A DNA stretch of 64,000 nucleotides from Sulfurovum indicum (lineage in GTDB: Bacteria > Campylobacterota > Campylobacteria > Campylobacterales > Sulfurovaceae). Under the pieces are notes generated by a model. That model was not told the origin of the DNA. It ran no database searches and saw nothing but the letters and a program-made list of their open reading frames with translations. Positions 63,181 to 64,000 of this stretch are shown here, one piece after another. The position numbers were made by a program, and so were the translations under genes. The first letter of the stretch is position 1, and every line of letters starts with the position of its first letter. The DNA is taken from positions 1,922,001-1,986,000 of the forward strand of contig NZ_CP063164.1 of the NCBI RefSeq assembly GCF_014931715.1. The letters are read 5' to 3'.

Positions 63181-64000
63181 TTAGCTCCTTTTAGTCTGAA
63201 AGAATCCAAGGTGTGGTCCTCTAAGTCCAGAGAACTGTTGGATATCCGTTGTAATATGTCCTGCATCAGCATTCGCTTTCTGCTCCATAAATATTCTTTT
63301 TGCTTCACTTACTGCAAAATCTCTACCGCCAAGACCATAGATATAGTTTGTTACAAGCGGTCTGCTTGCTGTAGAGTAAAGTGCTGCGGATACTTCATTG
63401 AAAAATGCACCCATTGCACCACCTGGTGCAGATCTGTCAAGAACGGCGACCGATTTGACATTTTCAAGTGCATCCCTTACCTGGTCGAGCGGGAACGGTC
63501 TAAATACTCTGATCGCGACTACACCGGCTTTTATACCCTCTTCTCTAAGCTCAGTTGCTGCAACCCTTGCAGTTTCAACTGTTGTACCAAGTGCAACGAT
63601 CGCTATCTCAGCATCATCCATCATATAGGACTCTACTCTTTTGTATTTACGACCGCTTATTTTTTCAAACTCTTCAAATACCTCGTCGATGACCGGTCTT
63701 GCATCCATCAGTGCTTTGTGCTGTTTTGCCTTATGCTCAAAGTGCCAATCCTCTTCTGTCTGTGCACCGTATGTTACGGGTCTTGAGAAGTCAAGCATAT
63801 CATCAACAGGATCAATATCTCCGACAAAATTGTATGCCACTTCATCACTTAACGGATACACATTCTGCGCTGTATGTGAAGTGATAAACCCGTCCTGGTG
63901 GACCATAACCGGAAGTCTTACCGAATGGTTTTCACCGATCTTGAATGCACATAGTGCAAGATCGTATGCCTCTTGTGAATTGAATGCACCCATCTGGATC
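63181..64000 (-). CDS. porA: Pyruvate:ferredoxin oxidoreductase, alpha subunit (5' end outside the window)
   Basis: The 273 residues visible belong to the C-terminal two thirds of PorA: FNSQEAYDLALCAFKIGE, VMVHQDGFITSHT, DRSAPGGAMGAFFNEV and a final LRGPHLGFFQTK. The frame stays open to the right edge, so the start lies beyond 64000; the in-frame ATG at 63993 is internal. The gamma and delta subunits would be expected further upstream. Confidence 0.92.
   Translation of the reverse strand, partial: IQMGAFNSQEAYDLALCAFKIGENHSVRLPVMVHQDGFITSHTAQNVYPLSDEVAYNFVGDIDPVDDMLDFSRPVTYGAQTEEDWHFEHKAKQHKALMDARPVIDEVFEEFEKISGRKYKRVESYMMDDAEIAIVALGTTVETARVAATELREEGIKAGVVAIRVFRPFPLDQVRDALENVKSVAVLDRSAPGGAMGAFFNEVSAALYSTASRPLVTNYIYGLGGRDFAVSEAKRIFMEQKANADAGHITTDIQQFSGLRGPHLGFFQTKRS

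Overview
The window looks like chromosomal DNA of a denitrifying, facultatively anaerobic or microaerophilic member of the Campylobacterota (Epsilonproteobacteria), probably a Sulfurovum- or Sulfurimonas-like organism. This rests on three things: a gene order shared with Campylobacter (trxB-trxA-yraN-hom-aminotransferase-rlmB-rsmI-rpmE, and queD/queE/moaA); an epsilon-type cytochrome bc1 with a diheme c1; and the combination of NirS, NorCB, cytochrome bd and pyruvate:ferredoxin oxidoreductase. The assignment is from memory of protein families, not from a database search.

Layout. 1-7600: a c-type cytochrome, then a minus-strand anaerobic (class III) ribonucleotide reductase operon in which the glycyl-radical tail of NrdD is a separate 57-residue protein, a GAPDH paralogue, and the oxygen-dependent NrdB with a TrpD2-like gene. 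7600-19000: denitrification and ion transport, with nirF, trkH/trkA, a pentaheme cytochrome, nirS, an unannotated 49-residue membrane protein, norB, norC and several small membrane proteins of unknown function. 19000-27300: ilvE, an SPFH protein, hisIE, a GH20 hexosaminidase, purF, dapB, trxB and trxA. 27345-27609: a 265-bp MITE-like element. 27600-36800: a PhyH dioxygenase, a formate-dehydrogenase-like molybdoenzyme, yraN, yajQ, hom, an aminotransferase, two rRNA methyltransferases and rpmE. 37450-42830: a complete rRNA operon on the minus strand (16S, tRNA-Ala, 23S, 5S) with a strong promoter. 42900-51840: rsmE, queD, a small redox cluster, an NifX-like/TrmO operon, a broken TauE/SafE gene, a DUF134 regulator and the cytochrome bd operon. 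51840-64000: queE, moaA, petABC (bc1), mnmG, ribE, mnmC-like, luxS and porBA, the last running off the right edge.

Regulation ties the window together. Palindromes of the CRP/FNR/DNR type (TTGA-N6-TCAA) stand in front of nrdD, gap, nrdB, nirF, the nor operon, petABC and two divergent sets of unknown genes. In nearly every case a -10-like hexamer sits 32 bp from the palindrome centre, the geometry of a class II activator. A different, nearly duplicated promoter-operator module stands in front of both the NifX-like/trmO operon and the cytochrome bd operon, with the DUF134 gene beside one copy. Several intergenic gaps hold purine-rich imperfect repeats, REP-like hairpins or the MITE.
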